Positions 23,155 through 33,433 are shown, numbered from the stretch's first letter. The stretch: 64,000 nucleotides of DNA from Juglans regia (GCF_001411555.2 NC_049905.1:18094097-18158096), one strand, 5' to 3'. Notes: generated from the sequence alone by a model not told the origin. Program-made: numbers and translations.

Positions 23155-23359
23155 AGTGCAGTTTGGATAGTATGATAAGATAAGATGATTTTAGATAAAA
23201 CTTAAAATTTGAATAAAATATTATTAGAATATTATTTTTTAATATTATTATTGTTTTAGAATTTTAAAAGTTGAATTGTTTATTATATTTTGTGTGAAAA
23301 TTTAAAAAAAATTATAATAATAAAATAAGATGAAACAATTTCACTGTCCAACCGGGGCC
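23155..23359. mobile_element. MITE, GTTTGGA-terminus family (205 bp)
   Basis: It begins AGTGCAGTTTGGAT and ends GTCCAACCGGGGCC, flanked by TAA on both sides (23152-23154 and 23360-23362). First of three near-adjacent copies. Confidence 0.75.
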
Positions 23360-23421
23360 TAAATATGACAGAATCAAATATGAAGATTCAATGGGTCCTA
23401 AATCCCAAAGATAGAAACTAA

Positions 23422-23614
23422 GATCTCGTTTGGATGGTGAGATGAGATGATATAGTTTTAGATGAAAGTTAAATAAAATATTGTTAGAATATTATTTTGT
23501 AATATTATTATTATTTTGATATTTAAAAAAGTTGAATTGTTTATTAATATTTATGTGAGAATTTAAAAAAATTGTAATGATAAAATGAAACCGTTTCTGT
23601 ATCCAAACGGAGTC
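23422..23614. mobile_element. MITE, GTTTGGA-terminus family (193 bp)
   Basis: It begins GATCTCGTTTGGATG and ends ATCCAAACGGAGTC, flanked by TAA on both sides (23419-23421 and 23615-23617). The terminal motif is partly repeated just outside, as TCCAAACAGAGTC. Confidence 0.8.
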
Positions 23615-23633
23615 TAATCCAAACAGAGTCTAA

Positions 23634-24018
23634 GGCATGGTTTGAATAGAGAGATGTTTTTATCTGTTTTCATCTCAATATTCAAACACCACAAATACAA
23701 ACATTTTTTAATTTCAAATCTTAACTTTTTTATCTAATTATTATCTAATTATTATAATATTACCAAACTTTCAAACGAAACACAAAAATAATTTAATTTT
23801 TTCAAATTTTAAAATAAAAATTATGTTAAAAATTATATTTTAATAATATTTTAATTTTCTAATATATTTATTTAACTTTTTCTCTATTTTTTTTAAAGTT
23901 TATAAAATATTTTAAATTAAAATATTTCTAACTCATCTCATTTTAACTCAAATATTTTATTATTGTTTATAAATTATCTTAATTCATATTGTCTCAATCT
24001 ACTATCTAAAACGAACAC
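23634..24018. mobile_element. MITE, GTTTGGA-like terminus (385 bp)
   Basis: It begins GGCATGGTTTGAATAG and ends CTAAAACGAACAC, flanked by TAA at 23631-23633 and 24019-24021. Confidence 0.65.
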
Positions 24019-24196
24019 TAAAAAGAGGTCAAATCAGGAGAAGTGAACATCGTTGCTTTTTCTTCCACACGTCTACAGCGAACCGTGGAAAAATTTAAGA
24101 GACCAATGCTCCATTATTTATATTTTTCAGCACGAAAAGGGTGGAAGGATTATGAATAAAAACAAAAAGAAGAGCTCTAAATTATATTAGTTTCTT

Positions 24197-24394
24197 TTAT
24201 CCCTTTTTGGTCGAAGGATGCATGGACTCTCTGTACATGATGGCAACAGACACGATGCGCGTGTTTGTTTGATGAAGTGCAAGGTGGTGGGTGCTGCTGT
24301 TGGAGGAGTCATGTAGTGGATGATAGTTGTGGAGGAGGTGGGCCTCTGTTTCATGCCCATTGAAAGTGACCCCGTAGATGCTAGGAGCTGACAT
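24197..24394 (-). CDS. Small ORF, hypothetical protein, 65 residues
   Basis: I do not recognise this product. The frame starts MSAPSIYGVTFNG at 24394 and is rich in His, Ser and Thr. It has no membrane segment or signal peptide. It stands out from surrounding DNA by its higher GC content and lack of repeat character. TATA-like sequence (TTATATATAG on the coding strand) lies about 70 bp upstream. It could be a small gene, a first exon or a chance frame. Confidence 0.3.
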   Translation of the reverse strand: MSAPSIYGVTFNGHETEAHLLHNYHPLHDSSNSSTHHLALHQTNTRIVSVAIMYRESMHPSTKKG

Positions 24395-24447
24395 TGCTAA
24401 CAGTTATTTCCTTACTCACTACGTAACCACACAACTTATTATTATAA

Positions 24448-24620
24448 GAATAATACTATATATAATTGTAGAATGTGTAAGTATCATACAATTACTTTGA
24501 ATAAAAGTATGATCTATTATTAAAAAATTAATTTCTTTTCATGTAGGTCTCGTATTCATTTACTTTTTTTAAAGTGATTGCATAACATTTACGCACTCAC
24601 GACCGTAACTATCATTTCTC
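24448..24620. mobile_element. MITE, TAATGATA/TATCATTTCTC family, copy 1
   Basis: It contains TTGTAGAATGTGTAAGTATC, a TTATTAAAAAATTAATTTCT centre and an end ACTATCATTTCTC. The same layout recurs at 36059-36230. Confidence 0.6.
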
Positions 24621-24984
24621 TTATTATAAAATCTATTAAAATTATTTAAAAATAATAAATATCTAAATGTTCTTTTATGTTAGGTAGACTTCCAAAAGAA
24701 TGTTCACTTTTATATATTTGTAGCATGAGATTCCATTGGTAAGATCATATTAAAACCGAAAAAGGTTTTTTTCAAAAAAAAAAAAAAAGAGCATAGCAAA
24801 GATGGCCACTAAAAAGAACGGGGAGAGAGAGAGAGAGTGAGAGAGAGGAGCTTGATCTATCACACTCTTTTAATATGCTTCTCGTAGATATGTCCTATGC
24901 ATTTGGATTATGCCTATTCTTTCATTTGTATTAATTTTACCTATGAAAAATATTAACATGCGAAACTAGACTAAATACTTTTCT

Positions 24985-25120
24985 TCATAAGATAGAGTTT
25001 TATTGAATCAAGTAAATAGGTGTTGCATATATATAGAGTATACGAAATAGGACACCTATCATAAGTTAGGAGCTAGAAAATTATACGAGAAATTCATGAA
25101 GACCAGTTTAAAGTTTTGTT
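24985..25120 (-). mobile_element. Probable truncated LINE 3' end
   Basis: The segment containing GAGTTTTATTGAATCAAGTA and GTATACGAAATAGGACACCT resembles the LINE-tail insertions at 6743 and 16727. No target-site duplication was identified. Confidence 0.4.
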
Positions 25121-25752
25121 ACTCATTTTCCCACATACTATGTATTTTTATTTTTTTTATTTTTTATTTTATTTTTGTTAAACTAATTGAGTTCTTCTAT
25201 TCATCATCCATACCACAAATTTAGTAAAAGAAAAAAATTAAAAATTAAAAAATTATGTGTGACGTGTGGTGTAAACATGATGAATAGAATTTTTCCAAAA
25301 AATAAGATATGAAAAGAGAAACTTCTAAGCTCATCAAAAGAGCACTACCCAACGCATGAGGGCATAAAGGAATCATTCTCCCTATAGCTGCAAAGAAAAT
25401 GTTAGTTTATCCTCTCATTTTGCTCATTTATTTTGACCGTTTGTGTATTTAATTTTTTTTTACTTAATGATTAAAAAATTAATTTTGATATATTGATATA
25501 TTTCTTTTAAAAAATATTTAAATATATTAAAAAATATGAAAAAAATGAAAAGATCAAAATATCCTAATAGTCAAATAAAATGATCCTACTCAGGCGACAG
25601 TGCAGCATCGCTCTAGCTGCAAAATGTAGGTTGCCCGGAAAGCCTTTCCAATGCCCAAAAAATCCACCACCCTTTTAAGGCATCATTCATGCAAGTCCGC
25701 TTTTACTAAAGATCTCATTTCATAGCCTCTTGCCACCTCACACTAAAGTAAT

Positions 25753-25769
25753 AAATGATCATCTGAGTT
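25753..25769 (+). repeat. Left target-site duplication of the intact LINE
   Basis: AAATGATCATCTGAGTT is identical to 31411-31427. Confidence 0.95.
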
Positions 25770-25838
25770 CACATTCCAGTGAGGTTTTCTCTCTAATATA
25801 GAGCTAGTCCCGTCCACGGGTTCTCACAAGAAGAAGAG

Positions 25839-27266
25839 ATGGCAATGGATGAAGAACTATCTAGACAATGGGAAAAGCTAAGTCTCACTGAGAAGGAGAA
25901 GGAGGGAGTGCTTCTACCCTCCAACTCGAAGTCGAAAATGGGGACCAAAAGTCCCTTCTGTATTTTACTTATGATAGTGGCAGGGAAACCTGTCAACAAG
26001 GAAGCCTTTAAGAGTACCATGGCCAAAGTGTGGAAGTGCGAAAGCTGGATTCAGTTCACTGAAATTGGCTTGAACAAATACCTCATTGAATTCAACACTG
26101 AGCAGGATAAGACTCGAGTAGTAAAGGGCAGACCATGGTCTTTTGATCGCTGGCTATTATGCATTCACCCCTATGAAGGTTCCAGGTCCATCAATGAGAT
26201 CGAATTCACTAGAGAAGAGTTCTGGCTCCAGGCATATAACCTACCACTTGATTACATGAACCAAGAAACTGGGTACCAGCTAGGTAGCAACGTGGGGAGG
26301 GTCATAAAGGTCCATGCAGATGAAAGAGGAATCAGTTGGGGTAGGTTCCTGAGAATAAGAGTGGAAGTTGATATAACTAGAGCACTACCAAGAGGTACTT
26401 TTCTTACTGTGGAAGGGAAGAAGTCATGGATTCATTTTAAATATGAGAGGCTGCCAACAGTCTGTTTTAAGTGTGGAGTAATCAAGCACTCTCAACAAGG
26501 CTGCACCAATGCCCCAAGTGATGGTAAGCAACAATATGGGGCATGGCTCCGAGCCCCTACTACAAAGGAGGCTGACCTGCAACACAAAAAATATGGTGAA
26601 GGAAGATACCAGGAGGGTCAAACTCAGGCGCACCCATGGGTGGAAGGAAGGGAGGTTAGGGAAGAAGAGCAAAGTGGAAAGACAGAAGTCAAAGGGGAAT
26701 GTCAGGCACCTACCAGGGAACAGTTTAACGAAAAAGGGAAAGGCATTGCTCAGACCAATGGGCAGGCCTCAGTGGACTTTTCAGAGCCAAATCAGTTACC
26801 TGAAACAGAATGTGAGGGAAAGCAATGTAGTAAAGCAGCTGTCTCAACATACTCTCTAAAGGGGACCAGTGCTAAGCTAGCTGTGGAACCTACTACCTTC
26901 AGAAAGATAGATCCAGTGGACAAGCAGACACACCTAGAATGCAAGCCAACCAATTATGGAAAGGGTCAGGTCGTGACAAATGATCTGGCTTCACAAATAA
27001 ACTCCCTGGATAACTTCTTTACTGAACAAGTCAAAGCCTTGAACCAGTCCAAGGCTAGAGCCTCATGGAAGAGACGTGCAAGGAACCTATGTTTTGAAAA
27101 CCTTTCACCAGTTTTGCCAAGCCTCTCAAAGAGAAACTCCAGCAATCTCCCAAATCGTGATGAACAAGACAAGGCCAAAAAGTTTAAGTCTGATGACAGA
27201 GGTAACCATACTTTGCTCAATGTTGAAATGGTGGAGGCTGTTAAACAGCCCCACCAATCAAAATGA
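25839..27266 (+). CDS. LINE ORF1 protein: DUF4283 domain and CCHC zinc knuckle (475 residues)
   Basis: This is the nucleic-acid-binding ORF1 protein of a plant L1-type LINE, expected to coat the element RNA. Residues about 38-200 form a DUF4283-type region with the typical KGRPWSFDRWLLCI and FWLQAYNLPLDYM segments. A CCHC zinc knuckle follows (C209, C212, H217, C222; spacing C-x2-C-x4-H-x4-C). The C-terminal half is polar and low in conserved features, ending with a basic stretch near residues 415-465. The start is the ATG at 25839 (MAMDEELSRQWEKLSLTEKE). An alternative internal Met exists, but this one gives the full conserved N-terminus. The stop overlaps the ORF2 start. Confidence 0.93.
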   Translation: MAMDEELSRQWEKLSLTEKEKEGVLLPSNSKSKMGTKSPFCILLMIVAGKPVNKEAFKSTMAKVWKCESWIQFTEIGLNKYLIEFNTEQDKTRVVKGRPWSFDRWLLCIHPYEGSRSINEIEFTREEFWLQAYNLPLDYMNQETGYQLGSNVGRVIKVHADERGISWGRFLRIRVEVDITRALPRGTFLTVEGKKSWIHFKYERLPTVCFKCGVIKHSQQGCTNAPSDGKQQYGAWLRAPTTKEADLQHKKYGEGRYQEGQTQAHPWVEGREVREEEQSGKTEVKGECQAPTREQFNEKGKGIAQTNGQASVDFSEPNQLPETECEGKQCSKAAVSTYSLKGTSAKLAVEPTTFRKIDPVDKQTHLECKPTNYGKGQVVTNDLASQINSLDNFFTEQVKALNQSKARASWKRRARNLCFENLSPVLPSLSKRNSSNLPNRDEQDKAKKFKSDDRGNHTLLNVEMVEAVKQPHQSK

Positions 27267-30200
27267 ATGGCATAAGCTGGAACTGTCGGGGGCTTGGGAA
27301 CCCCCAGACAGTTCAAGCTTTGCATCAGATGGTGCAAAAAAAGGTCCCATCCTTTGTTTTCTTGATGGAAACGAAGTGTAACAGGCTCAAAGTGGAAAGT
27401 ATAAAAAAGAAATTGAATTTTGAGAACAGTTTCGTAGTAGACAGTAGAGGCTTAAGTGGAGGGATCGCATTTTTATGGAAGGAGGATTTTGAGGCCACTG
27501 TCCATACATACTCTCAAATGCATATCTCCCTAATAGTCCAGGGAGAATGGGGAGGGGGCAGGGATTGGATACTTTCGGGTTTCTATGGCTCACCTAACAC
27601 TGCACTAAGGAAGGATAGCTGGCAGTTACTACGCCAACTAACTCCACTGAATAATGAAGGGTGGTTATGTGTTGGGGACTTTAATGAGGTGCTCAGTTGT
27701 GGAGAAAAATGTGGAGGCCCTCTCAGACCTCGAAACCAGATTGAGTCCTTTAGGCAAACTGTCGAAGCATGTGGATTATGTGATATGGGCTTCATTGGAA
27801 ATAAGTTCACTTGGTCTAATGGAAGATCTGGAGGGGCCTTCATTAAAGAAAGGCTGGACAGAGCCTTCTGCAACTCTACTTGGAATGAATGCTATCCTAA
27901 CTCCAAGGTGTTTACTTTACCAGCATTAAGTTCAGATCATTGTCCTCTTCTCATATGTCTAGATGGGAGTCAGGCTGTCATATCAAGATCCAAAAAGCCT
28001 TTTCGATTTGAGGCTAGTTGGGCTCTTAGGGATGACTGTTACAAGGTAGTGGAAGAAACATGGAATCAGACTAGACATATAGCAAACCCAGTGGAGAAGA
28101 CTAATAAAGGACTCACTGAATGCAAACAGAAACTGTTGAATTGGAGGAAGATAGAGGCAGGACAGCAACAGGGAGAGCTGAAGGCTCAGTTAGCTCATCT
28201 AAGTGACTTACAGAGTCAGAATAGAGGACACCTCACTGGAGAAATTAAGGAAGCACAACGAGGAATCAACAGACTACTTGAGGAAGATCATCTCAGGTGG
28301 AAGCAAAGGGCAAAACAAAAATGGCTTAGGGAGGGGGATAGGAACACCAAGTTTTTTCATCAATGTGCTTCCCAAAGAAGGAAAACTAATGCCATTAATA
28401 AGCTGGTGGATGACTCTGGCCAGGAAATTACCTCAAAAGAAGAAATTAGTGGTCTCTTCCAAAGCTATTACAAGGAACTTTTCTCATCATCAAATCCAGA
28501 GAACATAACAGATTGTTTAGCATCCATGATCCCTCGAGTCACAGCTGAACAAAATGAATCACTCACCAGGCCTTACACTCAGCAAGAAGTGGAGGATGCT
28601 CTTTTCCAGATGGAGGGACTCAGTTCACCAGGACCAGATGGCTTCCCAGCAGTTTTCTTCCAAAAACATTGGTCAATCATAGGCAATCAGGTATGTGAAG
28701 CTATTTTAATGGTACTAAATTCCAAGGGCAACATTGCTGAGATAAACAAGACCTTCATTACTCTAATCCCAAAAAAAAGGGCCCCAACCAAGGTGACTGA
28801 ATTTAGACCAATCTCGTTGTGTAATGTCCTTTATAAACTAGTTTCTAAAGTGATTGCTAATAGGCTCAAAAAACTGCTGCCACTCATTATCTCCAATACC
28901 CAGTCTGCCTTTGTGCCTCACAGGCTTATCTCTGACAATATTATAGTGGCCTTTGAGGCCCTCCATACAATGAAATGTAAAATGACAGGGAAGGAGGGAT
29001 ATATGGCATTGAAACTTGACATGAGCAAGGCCTACGACAGAATTGAATGGAGTTTCCTTAGAGCAGTCCTGCTAAAGCTGGGTTTCTGCAGCAAATGGGT
29101 GGACCTTATCATGCAGTGCATCGAAACAGTCTCTTATGACCTCTTGGTTAATGGCATACCCCAAGATACCATCCATCCAACAAGAGGCATTAGACAGGGG
29201 GACCCTATCTCACCTTACCTCTTCATCTTGTGTGCTGAGGCACTAAGCAACTTAATTAATCAAGCAGAAGCAAAGGGTCTGATTCATGGTATTCCAATAG
29301 CTAAAGGGAAAGTCAATGTCTCTCACCTATTTTTTGCAGATGACAGCCTATTATTTTGCAAGGCCAATGCTTTTGAATGGAGTAGGGTGCTCAGTCTACT
29401 AAAAATGTATGAGTTAGCCTCGGGACAAAGGCTTAACCTTGAGAAAACCTCAATCATGTTTAGTAAGAACACTAATCAGGCAGCTCAAAGGCATATCATT
29501 TCAATGGCGGGCATGAGGTCTGCAACCTCTTATGAAAAATATCTGGGACTGCCTTCTGTGGTTGGAAAGGGGCGCTACAACTCTTTCAAGAGCATTGTAG
29601 ATAGGGTTAGAAGCAGAACAAGCTCTCACAAAGTCAAGACACTTTCCCAGGCAGGGAAAGAAATCTACATCAAAGCTGTTTTACAAGCCCTGCCTACCTA
29701 TACTATGAATGTTTTCAAGCTGCCACTCTCACTCCTAAAGGAAATAAATGGTGTACTCCATAACTTCTGGTGGGGCCAGCAAGAAAAAGAAAAAAGGACT
29801 CATTGGGTGGCATGGAAGAGAATGGGACAATCTAAGTTAGAAGGAGGGATGGGGTTTAGGGACTTGGAAATTTTCAATAAAGCCTTGCTTGCTAAACAAT
29901 GTTGGAGGTTAATTCAGCAACCCGAGACTTTGGTAGCCAAAGTGGTGAAAGCCAAATACTACCCTAATACTAGGTTTCAGCAAGCAAAGCTAGGATCTAA
30001 ACCATCATTCATTTGGAGGAGCCTCTTATCTGCTCGACCTCTTATGGAAGCAGGGGCTTATTGGAGAATTGGAACTGGCAAGGAAACACTCATTTGGGGG
30101 GATAAATGGATTGCACACGATACACCTAGCAAGAGCATTAGCCCTATCAAAGCACTGGACAGCAAAGCCACAGTATCCAATCTGATTGATCATGAGTCAA

Positions 30201-31369
30201 AACAATGGAAAGCAGAGATGGTAAAGGAAATCTTTATTCCAAGTGAAGCTGATATCATTTTAAGAACTCCTATCAGTAGCCTGAATACTAGTGACAAAAT
30301 CATTTGGCAAGGTACAAAGGACGGCTCTTTCACTGTCAGAACTGCCTACTATATGGAAAATCAGAGGTCCTTATCAGTTAAGTACCAAGCATCGAGCAGC
30401 AACTCATTCACAGAAACATGGAGGATGATCTGGAAGCTTAAAGTCTCACCTGGAGATAAGGTATTTTTATGGAGAGCCTGTCTAGAATCCCTTCCCACTC
30501 GTTTAAACCTTTTCAAGAGGAAGATAGTGCAGCATCCATTATGTCCAATCTGCAAATCAGAAGTGGAAGACACAGTGCATGCAGTGTGGAGGTGTGAATC
30601 AGCTAAGGATGTTTGGAGTGAGTGTTCTAAAAAACTACAGAAAAGCTATCTACCTCACGACTCTATGCTGCAACTTTTTGAAGCCATTATCAAAAGCATG
30701 TCACCACAGATGGTACAAGAATTTGCAGTTGTAGCCAGACAGATTTGGTGGAGGAGGAATACCTTCACTTTCAAGGACACTTATATCCATCCCTCAACCA
30801 TAATCAGGGATACCAGAAATACTATTGAGTTGCTTAATGAGGAAGCTTCACAAAGACAACCCAGAACCTCTCAAGCTCCAACTCCACAAAGAAACGAATG
30901 GCAAGCTCCCCCTATGAACTGGATCAAGCTCAACTGGGATGGGGCCATAGACAAAGCACAAGGACTCATTGGTGTAGGAGTGGTGGCTAGGGATAGTACC
31001 GGCCAAATTGTCTCTACTCTGAGAACAAGTACACCTCTCTTCCCCGATCCCCTGCTGGCTGAGGCTTATGGAGTTTTGCAAGCAGTAAAGTTTGGTTTGG
31101 AGCTGGGGTTCACACAAGTCATATTCGAAGGGGACTCCCTCCAAGTGGTAATGACTATTAAGAGTGACAAAGAAGGCTGGAGCACAACCAGTATGTTCAT
31201 GAAGGAAGCAAAAATTTTACTTCAAAATTTTGCTAAGTGGGAGATTTCTCATGTTAGGAGAAATGGTAATTCTATAGCTCACTTATTAGCAAAAAACTCT
31301 CTCTCATTTTCTGATCCGATTGTAACAATGGAGGATATTCCATCATGTATCTCTGCCTATGTTAAATGA
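27263..31369 (+). CDS. LINE ORF2 polyprotein: endonuclease, reverse transcriptase, zinc motif, RNase H (1368 residues)
   Basis: This is the enzyme of target-primed reverse transcription. Residues 1-230 are an AP-type endonuclease: WNCRG near the N-terminus, E36, Y108, GDFN at 138-141 (D139, N141) and SDH at 224-226. The reverse transcriptase follows, with PISLCNVLYKLVSKVIANRL, LDMSKAYDRIEW, GIRQGDPISPYLF and the catalytic FADD box at 691-694. A zf-RVT segment with CPIC begins at residue 1094. The C-terminus is an RNase H domain starting NWDGA (D1226), followed by LAEAYG and FEGDS, as in plant L1 lineages that carry an archaeal-like RNase H. All catalytic motifs inspected are intact. The ATG overlaps the ORF1 stop as ATGA, suggesting stop-restart translation. 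Confidence 0.95.
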   Translation: MNGISWNCRGLGNPQTVQALHQMVQKKVPSFVFLMETKCNRLKVESIKKKLNFENSFVVDSRGLSGGIAFLWKEDFEATVHTYSQMHISLIVQGEWGGGRDWILSGFYGSPNTALRKDSWQLLRQLTPLNNEGWLCVGDFNEVLSCGEKCGGPLRPRNQIESFRQTVEACGLCDMGFIGNKFTWSNGRSGGAFIKERLDRAFCNSTWNECYPNSKVFTLPALSSDHCPLLICLDGSQAVISRSKKPFRFEASWALRDDCYKVVEETWNQTRHIANPVEKTNKGLTECKQKLLNWRKIEAGQQQGELKAQLAHLSDLQSQNRGHLTGEIKEAQRGINRLLEEDHLRWKQRAKQKWLREGDRNTKFFHQCASQRRKTNAINKLVDDSGQEITSKEEISGLFQSYYKELFSSSNPENITDCLASMIPRVTAEQNESLTRPYTQQEVEDALFQMEGLSSPGPDGFPAVFFQKHWSIIGNQVCEAILMVLNSKGNIAEINKTFITLIPKKRAPTKVTEFRPISLCNVLYKLVSKVIANRLKKLLPLIISNTQSAFVPHRLISDNIIVAFEALHTMKCKMTGKEGYMALKLDMSKAYDRIEWSFLRAVLLKLGFCSKWVDLIMQCIETVSYDLLVNGIPQDTIHPTRGIRQGDPISPYLFILCAEALSNLINQAEAKGLIHGIPIAKGKVNVSHLFFADDSLLFCKANAFEWSRVLSLLKMYELASGQRLNLEKTSIMFSKNTNQAAQRHIISMAGMRSATSYEKYLGLPSVVGKGRYNSFKSIVDRVRSRTSSHKVKTLSQAGKEIYIKAVLQALPTYTMNVFKLPLSLLKEINGVLHNFWWGQQEKEKRTHWVAWKRMGQSKLEGGMGFRDLEIFNKALLAKQCWRLIQQPETLVAKVVKAKYYPNTRFQQAKLGSKPSFIWRSLLSARPLMEAGAYWRIGTGKETLIWGDKWIAHDTPSKSISPIKALDSKATVSNLIDHESKQWKAEMVKEIFIPSEADIILRTPISSLNTSDKIIWQGTKDGSFTVRTAYYMENQRSLSVKYQASSSNSFTETWRMIWKLKVSPGDKVFLWRACLESLPTRLNLFKRKIVQHPLCPICKSEVEDTVHAVWRCESAKDVWSECSKKLQKSYLPHDSMLQLFEAIIKSMSPQMVQEFAVVARQIWWRRNTFTFKDTYIHPSTIIRDTRNTIELLNEEASQRQPRTSQAPTPQRNEWQAPPMNWIKLNWDGAIDKAQGLIGVGVVARDSTGQIVSTLRTSTPLFPDPLLAEAYGVLQAVKFGLELGFTQVIFEGDSLQVVMTIKSDKEGWSTTSMFMKEAKILLQNFAKWEISHVRRNGNSIAHLLAKNSLSFSDPIVTMEDIPSCISAYVK

Positions 31370-31410
31370 AATGAAGATGAGATTTTTACTTCAAAAAAAA
31401 AAAAAAAAAA

Positions 31411-31427
31411 AAATGATCATCTGAGTT
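31411..31427 (+). repeat. Right target-site duplication of the intact LINE
   Basis: AAATGATCATCTGAGTT directly follows the A run and matches 25753-25769 exactly. Confidence 0.95.
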
Positions 31428-32010
31428 ATCACTTTCTCCTTACACCTATAATGCCAATTTATAACAATAAATCACTCTCTCAAGTTGTCCATAATCAAGA
31501 TCTTTCAAGAGATGTTGTAACCCAAAAAAGTAACTTTGGGTTGTATTTGAATAGAATAAATCTAAATGCAAGCGACTCTACGCACCCATTGTGCACCCGT
31601 CAGGCATGGGACCCACAAAGTGAAAACTCATTTCTTCCTTTTCGCCCTTTAGCATCTGAAGCCTTGACTTTGCTCTACGGATTTTCAAGTTCATTCCTGA
31701 TGAGCTTGTACTTGGGTTCATATTTTTTTTTTTATTCTCAACAGAATCATAAATTAACCCAAAACCAGTTGATTTTGGGAAAAAACTAGTACTGCCGATT
31801 AATTTATGCTCTACCGAAGGAATTCAAGAACGTGGGCACTGCTGCATCTTGGGAGGGAAAGAGGAGGACAGTGGTTCTTCAGGTATTGGCCGAAGGTGTT
31901 CCAGTCCCGGAGCTTCTGGTTTTCGTAGTGCCTGCTAGGAGTAGAAGCTGTTGAAGAAGAGCTTGCGACAGTTAAGCTATTATTGATGGTAATATAATCA
32001 TTGATGCTAG
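31428..32010. other. Intergenic stretch without recognised genes
   Basis: ORF-like frames here (for example 31451-31789) have no recognisable content. The segment at 31800-31950 is less AT-rich and could be an old gene remnant, but I cannot identify it. Confidence 0.5.
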
Positions 32011-32565
32011 TGTTGTCGTGTCAACCCGTTTTGACCTATTTATGTAAATAGATTGAAACAAACTCAAAATTAACCTCTTTAATCTAATTAAGTTTAGCAT
32101 AATTTTATATAAATGTTAAAATCATAATATCTATAAAAAAAATATAAAACTAACTATAAGTCCAAAATTACAATCTAAACAATAAAAATATCGAAATTAA
32201 AATTCCAACAATTTTATTTTTTAGGTATAAGGGTATAATTGTAATTTTAACTTTCTTAACGGATTGACCCGTTATCAACCCGTTAAGCTATCATGTCTTA
32301 ACAGGTCAACCCGTTAAGGGTAAACCCTAACCCGCTTTTATCGTGTCGTGTTCGTGTTGGGTTAATGGGTCGTGTCGTGTTCATGTTGGGTCAAAACGGG
32401 TTGACACGACATGACCCGTTATGTTATTGGGTCGTGTTAGGGTTTGAGATTTTGACACGATAAGCTTAACGGGTCGGGTTAAGGTTGACCTATATAGTAT
32501 AATATACATGTATTGACATGACACGAATATGACCCGTTAACACGATTTGACACCCCTAATTAATT
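32010..32565. repeat. Dispersed repeat rich in GGGTCGTGTCGTGTT motifs
   Basis: It begins GTTGTCGTGTCAACCCGTTT and ends CGTTAACACGATTTGACACC, roughly inverted. Related sequence occurs at about 49375-49590 and 52865-53070. It is probably a non-autonomous DNA transposon; the superfamily is not determined. Confidence 0.6.
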
Positions 32566-33433
32566 ATGGGATTGAGTCCATGGATCTCTTTTGGGTTTTT
32601 GTTTGGTTTTTCTTGGATCTTAGAGCAACAATAGCTTTTTTCCTAGGAAATTGTGATGATGTTGTATTTCTTTGCTTCTGCGATTTTGTACTTATACTCA
32701 AGCTTCTTGCTTCTAGTTCTAGGATTTTGCTTCTTAAAGTTAGAATAATCTGAGGACAGTGAACGGAGAGAGGGAGAGTTTTATTTCAGAAAATGATGCA
32801 TATATATTGTGGTTTCTTATAGGGTAGCAGTGGATCATGAGTTGTCTATTTTATTCAAGGGCATGAAAAGAGAATGGAAAAAAAAAAAAGAAATTAAAGA
32901 AAACAAAAGAAAGATGGGATTTGGGGGAGGGGAGACGAAGGGGAGAAGAAAATGAATTTGGGAAGCCGATGGTGTTCTTCTTCTCATCTCTTTGCCTTTT
33001 TTTTTTCTTAAATAAAAAAAAGCACTGACAACAACAAGCCACATCAGCCTCATATGCGGATTCGTTCGCCAAATCGTCTGTACCTAGACGAACTGGTTGG
33101 AATATGAGGAGAAACTAAAACAGAAAGCCATTCACAGGAGCACATAGACCACTGAAAAAAGTTGTCGGGTACTTGACCATGCTAGTACAAAGTTATGATA
33201 CAAAATATTGGAATATGAGGAAAAAAAGGAAAGACGTACCCCAAAAAACACCACGTTGCACAAGAGGAGGCACATGTATGTGCTCTTCTGATTTCTTTAT
33301 ACTCCTGATGTTTGCAACTGAGTCATTCTCAAAATGTAGGTAAAGGGTGGTGAAGATAACAACCTACACATATTCATTGTAATCGTATGAACTGATATAA
33401 AAATAAAATATCGTGGACTACTTAAATCAGGTA
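32566..33433. other. Intergenic stretch, nothing recognised
   Basis: AT-rich and purine-rich tracts with no conserved frame. The short frames at 32547-32753 and 32835-33072 are low complexity. Confidence 0.5.

Larger units (their letters stand above)
25770..31410 (+). mobile_element. Full-length L1-type LINE with two intact ORFs and poly(A) tail
   Basis: The element has a 69-bp 5' leader, ORF1 (25839-27266), ORF2 (27263-31369), a very short 3' UTR and an A run from 31393. It is bounded by a perfect 17-bp target-site duplication. Neither ORF contains a stop or frameshift, and the duplication has not diverged. Both point to a recent insertion, and the coding capacity looks complete. The 5' leader is short for a LINE, so the true 5' end of the parent element may be slightly longer. 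Confidence 0.95.

Noticed and set aside
26424..26859. ORFs overlapping LINE ORF1 in other frames
   Set aside because: They are shadows of the conserved ORF1; the DUF4283 and CCHC motifs are only in the 25839 frame.
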